Positions 50,186-59,901 of a stretch of DNA of 64,000 bases are shown piece after piece. Numbering within the stretch: position 1 is the stretch's first letter; every line of letters begins with the position of its first letter. Source of the stretch: Thiodiazotropha sp040507035 (GTDB lineage: Bacteria > Pseudomonadota > Gammaproteobacteria > Chromatiales > Chromatiaceae); assembly GCA_040507035.1 (NCBI GenBank), contig JBEVVR010000023.1:62001-126000 (forward strand), given 5' to 3'. The notes beneath the pieces were generated by a model. It made no database searches, had not been told where the DNA came from, and worked only from the letters and a program-made list of their open reading frames with translations. The position numbers and the translations under genes were made by a program.

Positions 50186-51682
50186 ATGAAGGACGAAAAA
50201 ATGATTATCAAAGAGCTGAATCATTTGAACATGGATCAAAGCTTTGGGGGCAAGTCCTCGGCACTGGTTTATCTTTTGTGCAGTATGGGCTTTATGTCTG
50301 CTTCAAGCACCACTTTCGCTGCTGATTGGGTTATCTCTCCAAGTCTCCAACTGCAGCATATCTACACGGACAATGCGCTGCTGATCTCTGAAGACAGCCA
50401 AAGTGACAGAATAACGGTACTCAGACCTTCCCTGTCGGCCTATAAGGAGGGGAGCAGGGTTACATTGGACTTTAACTATGCACCTGAATATCGTTATTAC
50501 TGGGAGGAAACACACGACAATGAAGTGGCGCATTTTTTACGCACGGAAGGGAATATAGAGATTGCAGAAAATCGCCTGTTTCTTGATGGCTGGTTCAATG
50601 CGGATAGGTCTGATATCACCAGTACAGGGAGAACCAGTCACCAGGGGTTAACGGGTAGTGCTGATGATACAGATTTTTATATCGTGGGATTAAGCCCTTA
50701 TCTGACTGCAAAATTGGGTGATTTTAGCGTTATGGAGGCCAGGTTCACTGGGGATAAGGTTAGCTATTCTGAGGATATTGATAGTGATAGTACCGGGAAA
50801 AGAGGGGATATCGCTTTCGCTAGTGGAAGCATGTTCACAACCCAGATATGGGAAGTGCTATTTCAACAGAGTGTTGTGGATTATGAAGATCTCGAAGAAA
50901 ACAATGAGACAACATTCTTCCGCGCTGAACTCATTCAACAGCTAACCAATCAATGGGCGCTCGCCTTTTCTGCGGGTTATGAGGAGTATGAATTGGCAGT
51001 TACGGAGGATAGAGATGATTCAACCTGGAGTGTGGGGGCGATCTTTACACCTACCCCAAGAACTCAAATATCATTGGGCGTAGGTGAACGCTCGTTTGGG
51101 GATGTCTACTACTTCGATTTTAACCACAGGTCGAGCAGGTCTGTCTGGACCGCTTCCTATGAACAGGATTTTATCAGTGCTCGAGATGAACTGGGGGGAC
51201 GCTCTCTGTTTCAGCGTCTAGATGTGTTCGGTAATCTTGTGAGAGATCCGATCCTTGATTCAACCACATCCCTGATTCGAAGTGGAGCAAGTCCTACCAT
51301 CAATGAAGCGTACTACGAAAGCAAGCTATTTAGTACAGATTTTACCTATCAGACAGTCAGATCATCGCTGAGTATACGTGGCAGCTACCACGAACGAATC
51401 TATGATCTTTCGGATAATAATACCGAAGATATCGAACTGGCTATGTTACTTAGCCGAAGGATTACACGACTTACAACGGGTTACTTTCAGATCTCGGGAC
51501 TCGACCATGAGGAGAGTACGCTGACCTATGATCAGTACTCAGCATCGTTTGGCATTACCTATCAATTTGGGGAGCAGAGCCAGTTAGCTTTAAATCTCTC
51601 TCGTCTTGAACGAGATGCGGATACTGACATTGATAGTTACAAAGAGAATTTCGCGAGTATCAGCGTCTCGACTCAGCTGTAG
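50186..51682 (+). CDS. outer-membrane beta-barrel protein (EpsL / TIGR03016-like)
   Basis: A 498-residue protein with a long N-terminal leader (signal around GKSSALVYLLCSMGFMSASS, cleavage after FAA) and a mature part of alternating amphipathic strands (WVISPSLQLQHIYTDNALL, RVTLDFNYAPEYRYYWEE) ending in a strand with C-terminal leucine (SISVSTQL). It resembles outer-membrane proteins linked to PEP-CTERM/exosortase exopolysaccharide clusters, but no exosortase or polysaccharide genes are in the window. Function unproven. Confidence 0.65.
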   Translation: MKDEKMIIKELNHLNMDQSFGGKSSALVYLLCSMGFMSASSTTFAADWVISPSLQLQHIYTDNALLISEDSQSDRITVLRPSLSAYKEGSRVTLDFNYAPEYRYYWEETHDNEVAHFLRTEGNIEIAENRLFLDGWFNADRSDITSTGRTSHQGLTGSADDTDFYIVGLSPYLTAKLGDFSVMEARFTGDKVSYSEDIDSDSTGKRGDIAFASGSMFTTQIWEVLFQQSVVDYEDLEENNETTFFRAELIQQLTNQWALAFSAGYEEYELAVTEDRDDSTWSVGAIFTPTPRTQISLGVGERSFGDVYYFDFNHRSSRSVWTASYEQDFISARDELGGRSLFQRLDVFGNLVRDPILDSTTSLIRSGASPTINEAYYESKLFSTDFTYQTVRSSLSIRGSYHERIYDLSDNNTEDIELAMLLSRRITRLTTGYFQISGLDHEESTLTYDQYSASFGITYQFGEQSQLALNLSRLERDADTDIDSYKENFASISVSTQL

Positions 51683-51693
51683 CCTTGCACCTA

Positions 51694-51721
51694 CTTGAAA
51701 ATTAAGTTTGCAACCCAATAT
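51694..51721 (+). promoter_or_regulatory. sigma32 heat-shock promoter of htpG
   Basis: CTTGAAA (51694-51700), 13 bases, CCCAATAT (51714-51721). The RpoH consensus is CTTGAA and CCCCATNT with 13-17 bases between. Start expected about 60 bases before htpG, a classical RpoH target. Confidence 0.72.
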
Positions 51722-51790
51722 TAAGCGACGATATAAAAACGAGTCACGATAGACTCGTCGTACTTAATCATTTGGAGAACTAAGCTAAAG

Positions 51791-53698
51791 ATGACTGTTG
51801 AAGCCCATAAGGAAACCCTTGAATTTCAAGCAGAAGTTAGTCAGGTACTCAACCTGGTAATCCGCTCTCTCTACAGTAATAAAGAGATATTCCTGCGTGA
51901 ACTGATATCCAATGCCTCGGATGCCGCCGAAAAGCTGAGATTTGAATCCCTGACGGATGAGGCCCTGTTCGAGGATGATCCGGAACTGAAGGTGAGGGTG
52001 ACCTTCGACAAGGAGGCGGGTAGTGTCACCATCTCCGACAACGGCATCGGGATGAGCCGCCAGGAGGTATCGGAAACCATCGGCAGCATCGCCAGTTCGG
52101 GCACGCGTAAGTTCTTTGAGTCTCTCTCCGGAGACCAGACCAAGGATAGCGAACTGATCGGCCAGTTCGGGGTCGGTTTCTACTCCGCGTTCATCGTCGC
52201 TGACAAGGTGACCATCGTGACACGCCGCGCCGGCCTGGGCGCGGAGCACGGGGTACGCTGGGAGTCTGAAGGGGAGGGCTCCTACACCATTGAAAATCTG
52301 GATAAGCCGGGTCGCGGCACGGATGTCATTCTCCACCTGAGAGAGGATGAAAAGGAGTTTCTCGAGAGCTATCGCTTACGCAGCGTTATCTCCAAGTTCT
52401 CTGACCATATCACCATCCCGGTGGAGATGGAGAAGGAGCATTACGGCGAAGATGAGGAGAAACCGGAGACACCCGAATTCGAGCGGGTCAACAAGGGGAC
52501 CGCGCTATGGATGAGAAATCGCAGTGAGATCTCCGAAGAGGAGTACCAGGAGTTCTATAAACACGTCTCCCACGACTTTGAGAATCCACTGCTTCACGTG
52601 CATAACAAGGTCGAGGGGAATAATGAATATACGGCGCTGCTCTATATACCGCAGCGCGCCCCGTTCGATCTCTGGGACAGGGATCAGAAACACGGTGTAA
52701 AGCTCTTTGTGCGGCGAGTGTTCATCATGGACGAGGCGGATAAGCTGATGCCCCGCTATCTGCGTTTCGTCAAGGGTGTGGTCGACTCTGACGACCTGCC
52801 GCTGAACGTATCCCGGGAGATTCTGCAGCACAATCGCAAGATCGACACCATTCGCCAGGCCAATGTGAAACGCATCCTGGGTGCATTGGAAAAGCTGGCG
52901 GAGGGGGACAAGGAGAAGTATCAGACCTTCTGGGATCAGTTCGGTAAGGTGATCAAAGAGGGGCCAGCGGAAGACTACGCAAATCGAGAGCGTATCGCCG
53001 GCCTGTTGCGCTTCGCCTCCACCCATGCCGATAGCGACGAGCAGAACGTCTCCCTGGCGGACTATGTTTCGCGGATGCAGGAGGCTCAGGAGAAGATCTA
53101 CTATATCACTGCAGACTCCGCCGCCGCCGCACGTTACAGTCCCCATCTCGAAGTCTTGAAGAAGAAGGGTGTCGAAGTGCTGCTGCTCTCCGACCGGGTC
53201 GATGAGTGGCTGGTGACAAGTCTCACCGAGTTTGATGGCAAACCGCTACAGTCGGTGGCCAAAGGCGCCCTCGACCTTGGCGATCTGGAGGACAAGGAAG
53301 AGAAAGAGAGCACTGAGAAACAGACCGAAGAGCACAAAGAGCTGCTGCAGCGGATGCAGGATGTGCTCGGTGAGGCGGTGAAAGAGATCAGGGTCAGCCA
53401 GCGCCTCACCGACTCCCCCGCCTGCCTGGTGGTGGAGGAGCATGATATGAGTGCCAATCTTGCCAGGGTGCTCAAATCGGTGGGCCAGGACGCACCGCAG
53501 ACCAAACCGATCTTGGAGATCAATGCCACCCACCCCCTGGTTGAGCGCCTGGAAGGGGAAGAGGATGGGGATCGTTTTGGTGATCTGACCCAGGTCCTGT
53601 TCGATCAGGCCCATCTTGCCGAGGGGGGGCAGCTGGATGATCCAGCCGCTTTCGTCAGGCGTCTCAATAGCTTAATGCTAAAGCTCGCAGCGGGCTGA
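51791..53698 (+). CDS. htpG: chaperone HtpG (Hsp90)
   Basis: A 635-residue bacterial Hsp90: N-terminal ATPase (EIFLRELISNASDAAEKLR, SDNGIGMS, GQFGVGFYSAFIVADKV), middle domain (YLRFVKGVVDSDDLPLNVSRE) and C-terminal dimer domain (SPACLVVEEHDMSANLARVL). It helps refold client proteins after stress. Preceded by a sigma32-type promoter and followed by adk as in E. coli. Confidence 0.96.
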   Translation: MTVEAHKETLEFQAEVSQVLNLVIRSLYSNKEIFLRELISNASDAAEKLRFESLTDEALFEDDPELKVRVTFDKEAGSVTISDNGIGMSRQEVSETIGSIASSGTRKFFESLSGDQTKDSELIGQFGVGFYSAFIVADKVTIVTRRAGLGAEHGVRWESEGEGSYTIENLDKPGRGTDVILHLREDEKEFLESYRLRSVISKFSDHITIPVEMEKEHYGEDEEKPETPEFERVNKGTALWMRNRSEISEEEYQEFYKHVSHDFENPLLHVHNKVEGNNEYTALLYIPQRAPFDLWDRDQKHGVKLFVRRVFIMDEADKLMPRYLRFVKGVVDSDDLPLNVSREILQHNRKIDTIRQANVKRILGALEKLAEGDKEKYQTFWDQFGKVIKEGPAEDYANRERIAGLLRFASTHADSDEQNVSLADYVSRMQEAQEKIYYITADSAAAARYSPHLEVLKKKGVEVLLLSDRVDEWLVTSLTEFDGKPLQSVAKGALDLGDLEDKEEKESTEKQTEEHKELLQRMQDVLGEAVKEIRVSQRLTDSPACLVVEEHDMSANLARVLKSVGQDAPQTKPILEINATHPLVERLEGEEDGDRFGDLTQVLFDQAHLAEGGQLDDPAAFVRRLNSLMLKLAAG

Positions 53699-53737
53699 TA
53701 GCCTCGATTTACCAGGGGCACTGCAATTCATCAACAT

Positions 53738-53773
53738 GGAGGGGAGAGAAGAAGAGAATTTACTCTCTCCTCC
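53738..53773 (+). terminator. hairpin after htpG
   Basis: GGAGGGGAGAG and CTCTCTCCTCC pair over 11 positions with one G-T wobble around a 14-base loop, 40 bases after the htpG stop. No T-run, so it may be a weak or Rho-assisted end. Confidence 0.4.
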
Positions 53774-53874
53774 ATAAACACCCTATATCCACCTATTGAT
53801 AGCCTCGACTGGTCCACGCCCTCCCTGCGTGGCAAACTTCGTCGATCATGATAACAATCCAAAGGAGGATCAAC

Positions 53875-54519
53875 ATGCGCATCATACTGCTCGGCGGACC
53901 GGGAGCCGGTAAGGGTACCCAGGCCAACTACATCAAAGACAGGTATCAGATTCCTCAAATCTCCACCGGGGATATGCTGCGTGCGCACGTCAAGGCGGGA
54001 ACCGAGCTCGGCGTGGCAGCGAAAAAGATCATGGATGAGGGGGGGCTGGTTTCAGACGACATCATCATGGGCATGGTCAAGGAGAGAATTGCACAGGATG
54101 ATTGCAAGAATGGCTATCTGTTTGACGGCTTCCCCCGCACCATTCCTCAGGCGGAATCCCTCAAAGCAGCAGGTGTGCCGATAGATGCGGTGGTCGAAAT
54201 CGATGTACCCGATGAGGAGATCATCAAGCGCATGTCGGGTCGCCGGGTCCATCTGGCTTCCGGCCGTACCTACCACATTGTCTATAACCCTCCGAAAAAT
54301 GAGGGTAAAGATGATGTTACCGGTGAGGAGCTGATTCAGCGCGATGACGATCAGGAAGAGACGGTCAAGGCACGCCTGAAGGTCTATCACGATCAGACCG
54401 AACCGCTGATCAGTTTCTACACCACTGAGGCTGATTCGGGTGCTTGTAAATACCTGAAAATCAATGGTGTAGGCGGTGTTGATGAGATTCGTGACCAGAT
54501 CTTCCAAGGCCTTGGATAA
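53875..54519 (+). CDS. adk: adenylate kinase
   Basis: A 214-residue long-form adenylate kinase: P-loop GGPGAGKGTQ at residues 7-16, NMP-binding STGDMLRAHV, FDGFPRTIPQA, and a long LID domain (SGRRVHLASGRTYH) without the zinc cysteines seen in Gram-positive enzymes. It balances ATP, ADP and AMP. ATG at 53875 follows AAAGGAGGA. A strong hairpin follows. Confidence 0.96.
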   Translation: MRIILLGGPGAGKGTQANYIKDRYQIPQISTGDMLRAHVKAGTELGVAAKKIMDEGGLVSDDIIMGMVKERIAQDDCKNGYLFDGFPRTIPQAESLKAAGVPIDAVVEIDVPDEEIIKRMSGRRVHLASGRTYHIVYNPPKNEGKDDVTGEELIQRDDDQEETVKARLKVYHDQTEPLISFYTTEADSGACKYLKINGVGGVDEIRDQIFQGLG

Positions 54520-54550
54520 GCTGCTTTCGGAGGATTTTCAGCGTGGCTAT

Positions 54551-54582
54551 CGGAGAGACCGCACACGAGTGCGGTCTCTCCG
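54551..54582 (+). terminator. 14-bp perfect hairpin after adk
   Basis: CGGAGAGACCGCAC-ACGA-GTGCGGTCTCTCCG, 31 bases after the stop. Very stable stem but no T-run behind it; probably ends or protects the adk transcript. Confidence 0.65.
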
Positions 54583-54743
54583 TAATCGCTGCCAGGCAAG
54601 TGCAACGGTTCAGTAATCTCATCCACATTGGAGATACCAAGGAACCATTCAGGTTCGATGACCAATATGATTCCGGGAAGAATTAAATTGGCTATTCTGA
54701 TACCATCATTTCAATATTATTCGTTTCCCCAAGGGGCTTTGAT

Positions 54744-55121
54744 GTGGCTGTTGTAGAACTGACTAAAGATAATTTCGAATCGACGATTACAGATAACAAT
54801 TTTGTCATCATCGACTTTTGGGCCCCATGGTGTGGGCCGTGCCGATCCTTTGCGCCAACCTATGAAAAGGTTTCAGAGGATCACGACAATATCGTGTTCG
54901 GCAAAGTCAACACCGAGGAAGAGCAGGAGTTGGCAATGCATTTTCAGGTGCGCTCCATTCCCACATTGATGATTTTTCGCGATAATATCATCATCTTTTC
55001 CCAACCGGGAGCACTACCGGAATCCGCTTTTCGCGAACTTCTGGGCAAAGCAGGTGAGCTGGATATGGATGAGGTTCGTGCCCAGGTCGAAGCGGAGCAA
55101 CAGAAAGGACAAAACGCCTGA
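54744..55121 (+). CDS. thioredoxin-family protein
   Basis: A 125-residue thioredoxin: FVIIDFWAPWCGPCRSFAP holds the WCGPC active site (Cys30 region), cis-Pro in RSIPTLMIFRD, and a C-terminal helix slightly longer than in TrxA (MDEVRAQVEAEQQKG). No signal peptide, so cytoplasmic. It reduces protein disulfides; its length and divergence suggest a second thioredoxin beside the housekeeping one. GTG start, monocistronic. Confidence 0.9.
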   Translation: MAVVELTKDNFESTITDNNFVIIDFWAPWCGPCRSFAPTYEKVSEDHDNIVFGKVNTEEEQELAMHFQVRSIPTLMIFRDNIIIFSQPGALPESAFRELLGKAGELDMDEVRAQVEAEQQKGQNA

Positions 55122-55262
55122 AATTTCGTTTCAGCCCATGGTGATGGTTTAGATTGCGGTGGCCATCCTCGGCAGGCAATCTAGGGTGAGAATCCCGGGT
55201 TTCTCTACTGGTTCGCCCCACTATAATTGTGCTTGCCAGAGAAAAGAGAGTTTAAGCTAACC

Positions 55263-55754
55263 ATGTACACTGCTGGATATCCCTGGAGCTCAAACAAGCT
55301 ATTGTCCACAAGGCCAAGGGTGGGCATGGTGCTGGATCTCAGCGAGGAAAACTACGCACTGCTGATGCGCATGGCACCCTCGCTTGGAGATATGTCTGGC
55401 AGATATCAATCCAACCTTGAGCATGGTATGGATCTTCATCTCGAAGTATTGGAGCAGACGCCATATACCACCCTAGTCCATCTCACTTACTATTTCAGCC
55501 ACGCCGTGGGTGACTATCCCGACCCTGATGCAACGCTCAGGATCTACCATGATTCAAAACAGGTTGATGTCCTGGATCTTCGACAATCCAGCTTGCCGCT
55601 GCATCGATGGGGGGACAATCCAACCCTCGATCAGCGTTGGCGAATTAATCTCTTTCTCTCCAAATGGTTGAACTACTGTGTGGCCCAAGGGCACAGATTT
55701 ACCACGACGAGTCGCGTTTTTTCCGATAATCTATTACAACCGGAATATACTTGA
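55263..55754 (+). CDS. DUF1249 family protein (YqiB-like)
   Basis: A 163-residue protein of the DUF1249 family: RVGMVLDLSEENYALLMRMAP, the HLEVLEQTPYTTLVHLTYYF block, DPDATLRIYHDSKQVDVLD, and a C-terminal LNYCVAQGH. Function unknown; in many gammaproteobacteria the gene lies near nudF and cpdA, which are absent here. ATG at 55263 gives the family start; the frame is open 12 codons upstream. Confidence 0.85.
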   Translation: MYTAGYPWSSNKLLSTRPRVGMVLDLSEENYALLMRMAPSLGDMSGRYQSNLEHGMDLHLEVLEQTPYTTLVHLTYYFSHAVGDYPDPDATLRIYHDSKQVDVLDLRQSSLPLHRWGDNPTLDQRWRINLFLSKWLNYCVAQGHRFTTTSRVFSDNLLQPEYT

Positions 55755-55922
55755 GTAAAGTTCTGGGAAATCAGAATCTTATGACTTTGAGTACTCGCCG
55801 TGAGAGGCAGTTTGGGGTAAATTAGACATAATATAAATGTTACCTGGGTGGTTCCGGAGTGAGTCAAGGGATTGCAAGTCCGGCATCCGTAATACACAAG
55901 AGGGACCTGATGAGATACAAAG

Positions 55923-56573
55923 ATGATCAAAGTTTTGCTGGTTGATGATCACGAACTGATCAGAACCGGTGTTAAAGGCATCTTGGACAAGGCCCACGAT
56001 ATCGATGTCTCCGGGGAAGCGTCGAGTGGTGAAGAGGCAATTGAGCTGGTGCAAAAGACTTCTCCGGATGTGGTGCTGATGGATGTCAACATGCCAGGCA
56101 TGGGTGGCATTGAGGCGACTCGCAGACTGCTGCGTATCAAACCCGACCTCAAGGTCATTGCGCTTACTGTTCTCGATGACGATCCATTTCCTTCGCGCCT
56201 GCATGAGGTGGGGGCTATGGGTTTCCTCACCAAGGGCTGTCCGGCTGATGAGATGATTCGCGCCATCAGAGCGGTGGATGGTGGCCATCACTACATCGCC
56301 TCGGACGTTGCCAGGAAGCATACCCTGACAGAGTGGCAGGGAAGTTCTGATAACCCCTTCAAGGCGCTTTCCTCGAGGGAAATACAGGTACTGCTACAGA
56401 TACTGGAGGGACATAAGAATCTGGAGATCTCAGACATTCTCTCCCTCAGTCCAAAGACAGTCAGCACATACAGGCAACGCATTTATGACAAACTCGATAT
56501 CAAAAACGATGTCGAGCTGACTCGGCTCGCTTATCGGCACGGTATTCTGAAAGACAGCGAAAATAATACATGA
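55923..56573 (+). CDS. uvrY: LuxR/NarL-family response regulator UvrY (GacA)
   Basis: A 216-residue regulator: receiver with DDHELIRTG, phospho-acceptor Asp54 (VVLMDVNMPGMGG) and the Lys of LTKGCPADE; then a LuxR-type helix-turn-helix (LSSREIQVLLQILEGHKNLEISDILSLSPKTVSTYR). UvrY/GacA works with BarA/GacS to control small RNAs that bind CsrA. Location just before uvrC and pgsA is the conserved gammaproteobacterial arrangement, here with a glycosylase gene inserted. The cognate kinase is not in the window. Confidence 0.92.
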   Translation: MIKVLLVDDHELIRTGVKGILDKAHDIDVSGEASSGEEAIELVQKTSPDVVLMDVNMPGMGGIEATRRLLRIKPDLKVIALTVLDDDPFPSRLHEVGAMGFLTKGCPADEMIRAIRAVDGGHHYIASDVARKHTLTEWQGSSDNPFKALSSREIQVLLQILEGHKNLEISDILSLSPKTVSTYRQRIYDKLDIKNDVELTRLAYRHGILKDSENNT

Positions 56574-57199
56574 CCTTTGATGCCAAGTGCCGGCTTTGCC
56601 CGCGGCTGGTTGATTTTCTTGGCCAAGTTAAGGCCGATTATCCCGACTATCATGCAGCTCCGGTGGCGCCGTTCGGCGATGCAGATGCCCGCTTGCTGGT
56701 GGTTGGTCTGGCACCGGGGCTGCATGGGGCGAATGCCACGGGTCGTCCCTTTACCGGTGACCACGCCGGTATCCTTCTCTATCAGACCCTATACGAGTTC
56801 GGCTTTTCTAATCAGCCGGAAGCTAGCTCGCAAAACGATGGTCTCGAACTCTACGATTGCCGGATTACCAATGCGGTGAAGTGTCTGCCGCCCCAGAACA
56901 AACCGGTGGGCAGTGAAATCAATCAATGTAACGACTATCTGCGAAGTGAACTCGATCAAATGCCGGTAAACAGCCTGATTCTGAGCCTGGGATCGATCGC
57001 CCACCAGGCCGTGATCAAGGCCCTCGAGCTGAAACAGAAGGCCTTTGTCTTTGGTCATGCCAATGAACATCAATTGAGTGACAATCACCTGATGCTCAAC
57101 TCCTATCACTGCAGTCGCTACAACACCCAGACCCGCAGGCTTACTCCTACAATGTTTAGGCAGGTCTTCCGTCGTGCCAGGTCATTGCTGGACAATTGA
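56570..57199 (+). CDS. family 5 (UDGb-type) uracil-DNA glycosylase
   Basis: A 209-residue DNA glycosylase of the Fe-S-containing family 4/5 group. Four cysteines for the cluster lie in CRLCPRL (near residue 8) and in VKCLPPQNKPVGSEINQC (near 105-123). Motif 1 GLAPGLHGANATGRPFTGD is of the UDGb type, lacking the usual catalytic polar residue, and motif 2 is YHCSRYNTQTRRLTPTMF. It removes uracil and other deaminated bases. The start overlaps uvrY by four bases, placing a repair enzyme between uvrY and uvrC. Confidence 0.87.
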   Translation: MTFDAKCRLCPRLVDFLGQVKADYPDYHAAPVAPFGDADARLLVVGLAPGLHGANATGRPFTGDHAGILLYQTLYEFGFSNQPEASSQNDGLELYDCRITNAVKCLPPQNKPVGSEINQCNDYLRSELDQMPVNSLILSLGSIAHQAVIKALELKQKAFVFGHANEHQLSDNHLMLNSYHCSRYNTQTRRLTPTMFRQVFRRARSLLDN

Positions 57200-57388
57200 T
57201 CGATCCTTACCACTGCTCTTAAGTCCACAGAGACTACGGTGCTTAAATCAAGAACTGGCTCAATGGCTGAGTATTGTGAGTAATCAAGTAAGATTTTGCG
57301 TCGATTTAGCCGCCGTCGCTCTGTCGTCTTAAGCTTAAAGCTTGGTAATATCGCCAATTCCACCAGAGCTAAGGTAATTCTCTGAAGC

Positions 57389-59212
57389 ATGCAGCAGCGG
57401 GTAGCATTCGATCATGCCGGTTTTCTCAAGACCCTGACTACCAGGCCGGGGATCTATCGCATGGTCAATGCCGAGGGCGACGTACTCTACGTGGGTAAGG
57501 CGAAGAACCTGAAAAAGCGGGTCGCCAGCTATTTCAGCCGTAGCCTCAATCAGCGAATCCAATTGATGGTGGGGCAGATCGCACAGATTGAGGTCATTGT
57601 CACCCATACTGAAGCCGAGGCCCTGTTACTCGAGAATCACCTTATCAAGTCTCTCAAGCCCAAGTACAATGTATTGTTGCGGGATGATAAGAGTTATCCT
57701 TACATCTATCTTTCCAGCGATCATAGCTATCCTGCGCTCTCATTCAGGCGGGGTGCGCGGCGAGGTAAGGGGCGCTATTTCGGCCCCTATCCCAGTGCTG
57801 CATCGACCCGGGAGACTCTGCAGGTACTGCAAAAACTTTTCCCTGTGCGCCAGTGCGAGGAGAGCTTTTTTCGCAACCGCTCCCGGGCTTGTCTGCAATA
57901 CCAGATCAAGCGTTGCAGCGGTCCCTGTGTCGGTTTGATTTCCGCACCAGCGTATGCAGAGGATGTCAACCACGCGGTACTGTTTTTGCAGGGCAAGACC
58001 AACCAGGTTGTCGATGAGCTGGTGGCGCGTATGGAACTGGCTTCCAGTGAACTCAATTTCGAACAGGCTGCCCTCTATCGGGATCAGATCAAGCACCTGA
58101 GGAGAATCCAAGAGAAGCAATATGTCAGTGGAGAGGGTGGAGACCTGGACATTGTCGCTCTTGCCAGGCGGGGAGGGAGCCTCTGTATCCAGGTTTTTTA
58201 TATACGTTCAGGGCGCAACCTCGGCAACAAGTCGTTCTATCCGTCAGCACCCCGAGATGCCACCGAAGCAACGATTGTGCGGGCATTCGTGGCTCAATAT
58301 TATCTGGAAAAACCGGTTCCGGGTGAGATTATCTTAAATCTGGAATTGGAGGAGCAGGCTCTACTACAGGAAGTATTGAGCCGGCAGAGTGGGAAACGGG
58401 TTCGTATCAGCAGCAGGGTGCGCGGAGAACGCGCCCGTTGGCTGAAGATGGCCCAGGGCAATGCGGAGATGGCGCTGCAGGCCAGGCTCAATGCCCAGGC
58501 TGGCATGGAAGAGCGGTTTGTTGCCCTGCAACAGGTACTGCAATTGCAGGCGGTTCCGGAGCGCATGGAGTGTTTTGATATCAGCCATACACGGGGGGAA
58601 TCGACAGTTGCCTCCTGTGTCGTATTCAATGAGCAGGGTCCGCTTAAATCTGATTACAGACGGTTCAATATCGAGGGTATCACACCGGGGGATGATTATG
58701 CCGCCATGGCTCAGGCCCTGGAGAGACGCTATCGCAGGGTAAAGAAAGGCGAAGTGCCTCTTCCCGATCTACTCTTTATCGACGGTGGCAAGGGTCAGCT
58801 CGGTGCTGTTCATGAGCGCCTGCAGGATCTGGGTGTCTCCGGTTTGACCCTGGTGGGGGTGGCAAAAGGTGTCGATCGCAGGGCCGGTATGGAACAGCTC
58901 TTCTTGTTGGGGCGCAAGGCACCCATTATACTGCCAGCTGATTCAGCGGCATTGCATTTGATCCAGCAGATTCGGGATGAAGCCCATCGCTTTGCGATAA
59001 CAGCTCACCGACAGCGACGCTCGAAGACCCGAAATCGCTCAATTCTGGAACAGATACCCGGTATCGGCCCCAAGCGTAGACAGAGTCTGATGAAGCAGTT
59101 TGGTGGTCTGCAAGAGCTGTCAAGGGCGGGGATAGAGGATATATCCAGTGTCGAGGGTATCAGCACAGCCATGGCGGAGCAGATATACCACGCTTTTCAT
59201 GATAAGGATTAG
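57389..59212 (+). CDS. uvrC: excinuclease ABC subunit C
   Basis: A 607-residue UvrC: GIY-YIG nuclease domain at residues 20-100 (RPGIYRMVNAEGDVLYVGKA), Cys-rich stretch (CLQYQIKRCSGPC), UVR domain near 205, RNase H-like 5' nuclease (ECFDISHTRGESTVASCVVF, LLFIDGGKGQL) and a tandem helix-hairpin-helix (IPGIGPKRRQSLMKQFG). It makes both incisions in nucleotide excision repair. Followed by pgsA after nine bases. Confidence 0.96.
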   Translation: MQQRVAFDHAGFLKTLTTRPGIYRMVNAEGDVLYVGKAKNLKKRVASYFSRSLNQRIQLMVGQIAQIEVIVTHTEAEALLLENHLIKSLKPKYNVLLRDDKSYPYIYLSSDHSYPALSFRRGARRGKGRYFGPYPSAASTRETLQVLQKLFPVRQCEESFFRNRSRACLQYQIKRCSGPCVGLISAPAYAEDVNHAVLFLQGKTNQVVDELVARMELASSELNFEQAALYRDQIKHLRRIQEKQYVSGEGGDLDIVALARRGGSLCIQVFYIRSGRNLGNKSFYPSAPRDATEATIVRAFVAQYYLEKPVPGEIILNLELEEQALLQEVLSRQSGKRVRISSRVRGERARWLKMAQGNAEMALQARLNAQAGMEERFVALQQVLQLQAVPERMECFDISHTRGESTVASCVVFNEQGPLKSDYRRFNIEGITPGDDYAAMAQALERRYRRVKKGEVPLPDLLFIDGGKGQLGAVHERLQDLGVSGLTLVGVAKGVDRRAGMEQLFLLGRKAPIILPADSAALHLIQQIRDEAHRFAITAHRQRRSKTRNRSILEQIPGIGPKRRQSLMKQFGGLQELSRAGIEDISSVEGISTAMAEQIYHAFHDKD

Positions 59213-59221
59213 TGGCTAATA

Positions 59222-59806
59222 ATGTGGAATATTCCTAACATCCTCACACTCTTTCGAATATTTTTGATTCCGGTGTTCGTGGTGCTTTTCTACTTTCCCG
59301 TCGAATGGGCCCGGGTAAGTTGTGCGGTAGTGTTCGCGATAGCCGCTGTCACCGACTGGTTTGACGGCTATCTGGCCAGGCGCTGGGGTCAGGTATCACC
59401 CTTCGGTGCCTTTCTCGATCCGGTGGCGGATAAACTGATGGTCGCCGTTTCTCTTTTGCTGCTGGTCCAAGCGGAACCGACACCGGCATTGGCTATCCCC
59501 GCCGCAGTGATCATCGGCCGGGAGATCACCATATCCGCACTGCGTGAATGGATGGCCGAACTCGGAGCCAGAACAATGGTGGCGGTATCCATGATCGGCA
59601 AGTTCAAGACGGCGGTGCAGATGGTTGCCATCCTGCTGTTGATCTATGAGAAGCCGCTGTTTGGCATACCTGTCTATACGGTAGGTTTCGTGCTGCTCTA
59701 CATAGCGGCCATTCTTACGCTCTGGTCGATGGTGATCTATCTCCGTGCCGCCTGGCCCAGCCTGTTGGGTGAGCGCCACATGAGCGGATCGTTGGAGCGG
59801 AAGTAG
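59222..59806 (+). CDS. pgsA: CDP-diacylglycerol-glycerol-3-phosphate 3-phosphatidyltransferase
   Basis: A 194-residue integral membrane enzyme of the CDP-alcohol phosphatidyltransferase family with the motif DGYLARRWGQVSPFGAFLDPVADK (DG-AR-G-D-D). It makes phosphatidylglycerol phosphate, the first step to phosphatidylglycerol and cardiolipin. Several membrane helices. Ends the uvrC-pgsA unit. Confidence 0.95.
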   Translation: MWNIPNILTLFRIFLIPVFVVLFYFPVEWARVSCAVVFAIAAVTDWFDGYLARRWGQVSPFGAFLDPVADKLMVAVSLLLLVQAEPTPALAIPAAVIIGREITISALREWMAELGARTMVAVSMIGKFKTAVQMVAILLLIYEKPLFGIPVYTVGFVLLYIAAILTLWSMVIYLRAAWPSLLGERHMSGSLERK

Positions 59807-59901
59807 ACAGGGATCCAGGTCTGTCATAATCGCTATTCCCGGATCCTTGAACTGCTAAGCTTAGCTGTAGGGGATATTGAAGTTATTAGAGGAGGTTTAG
59901 G

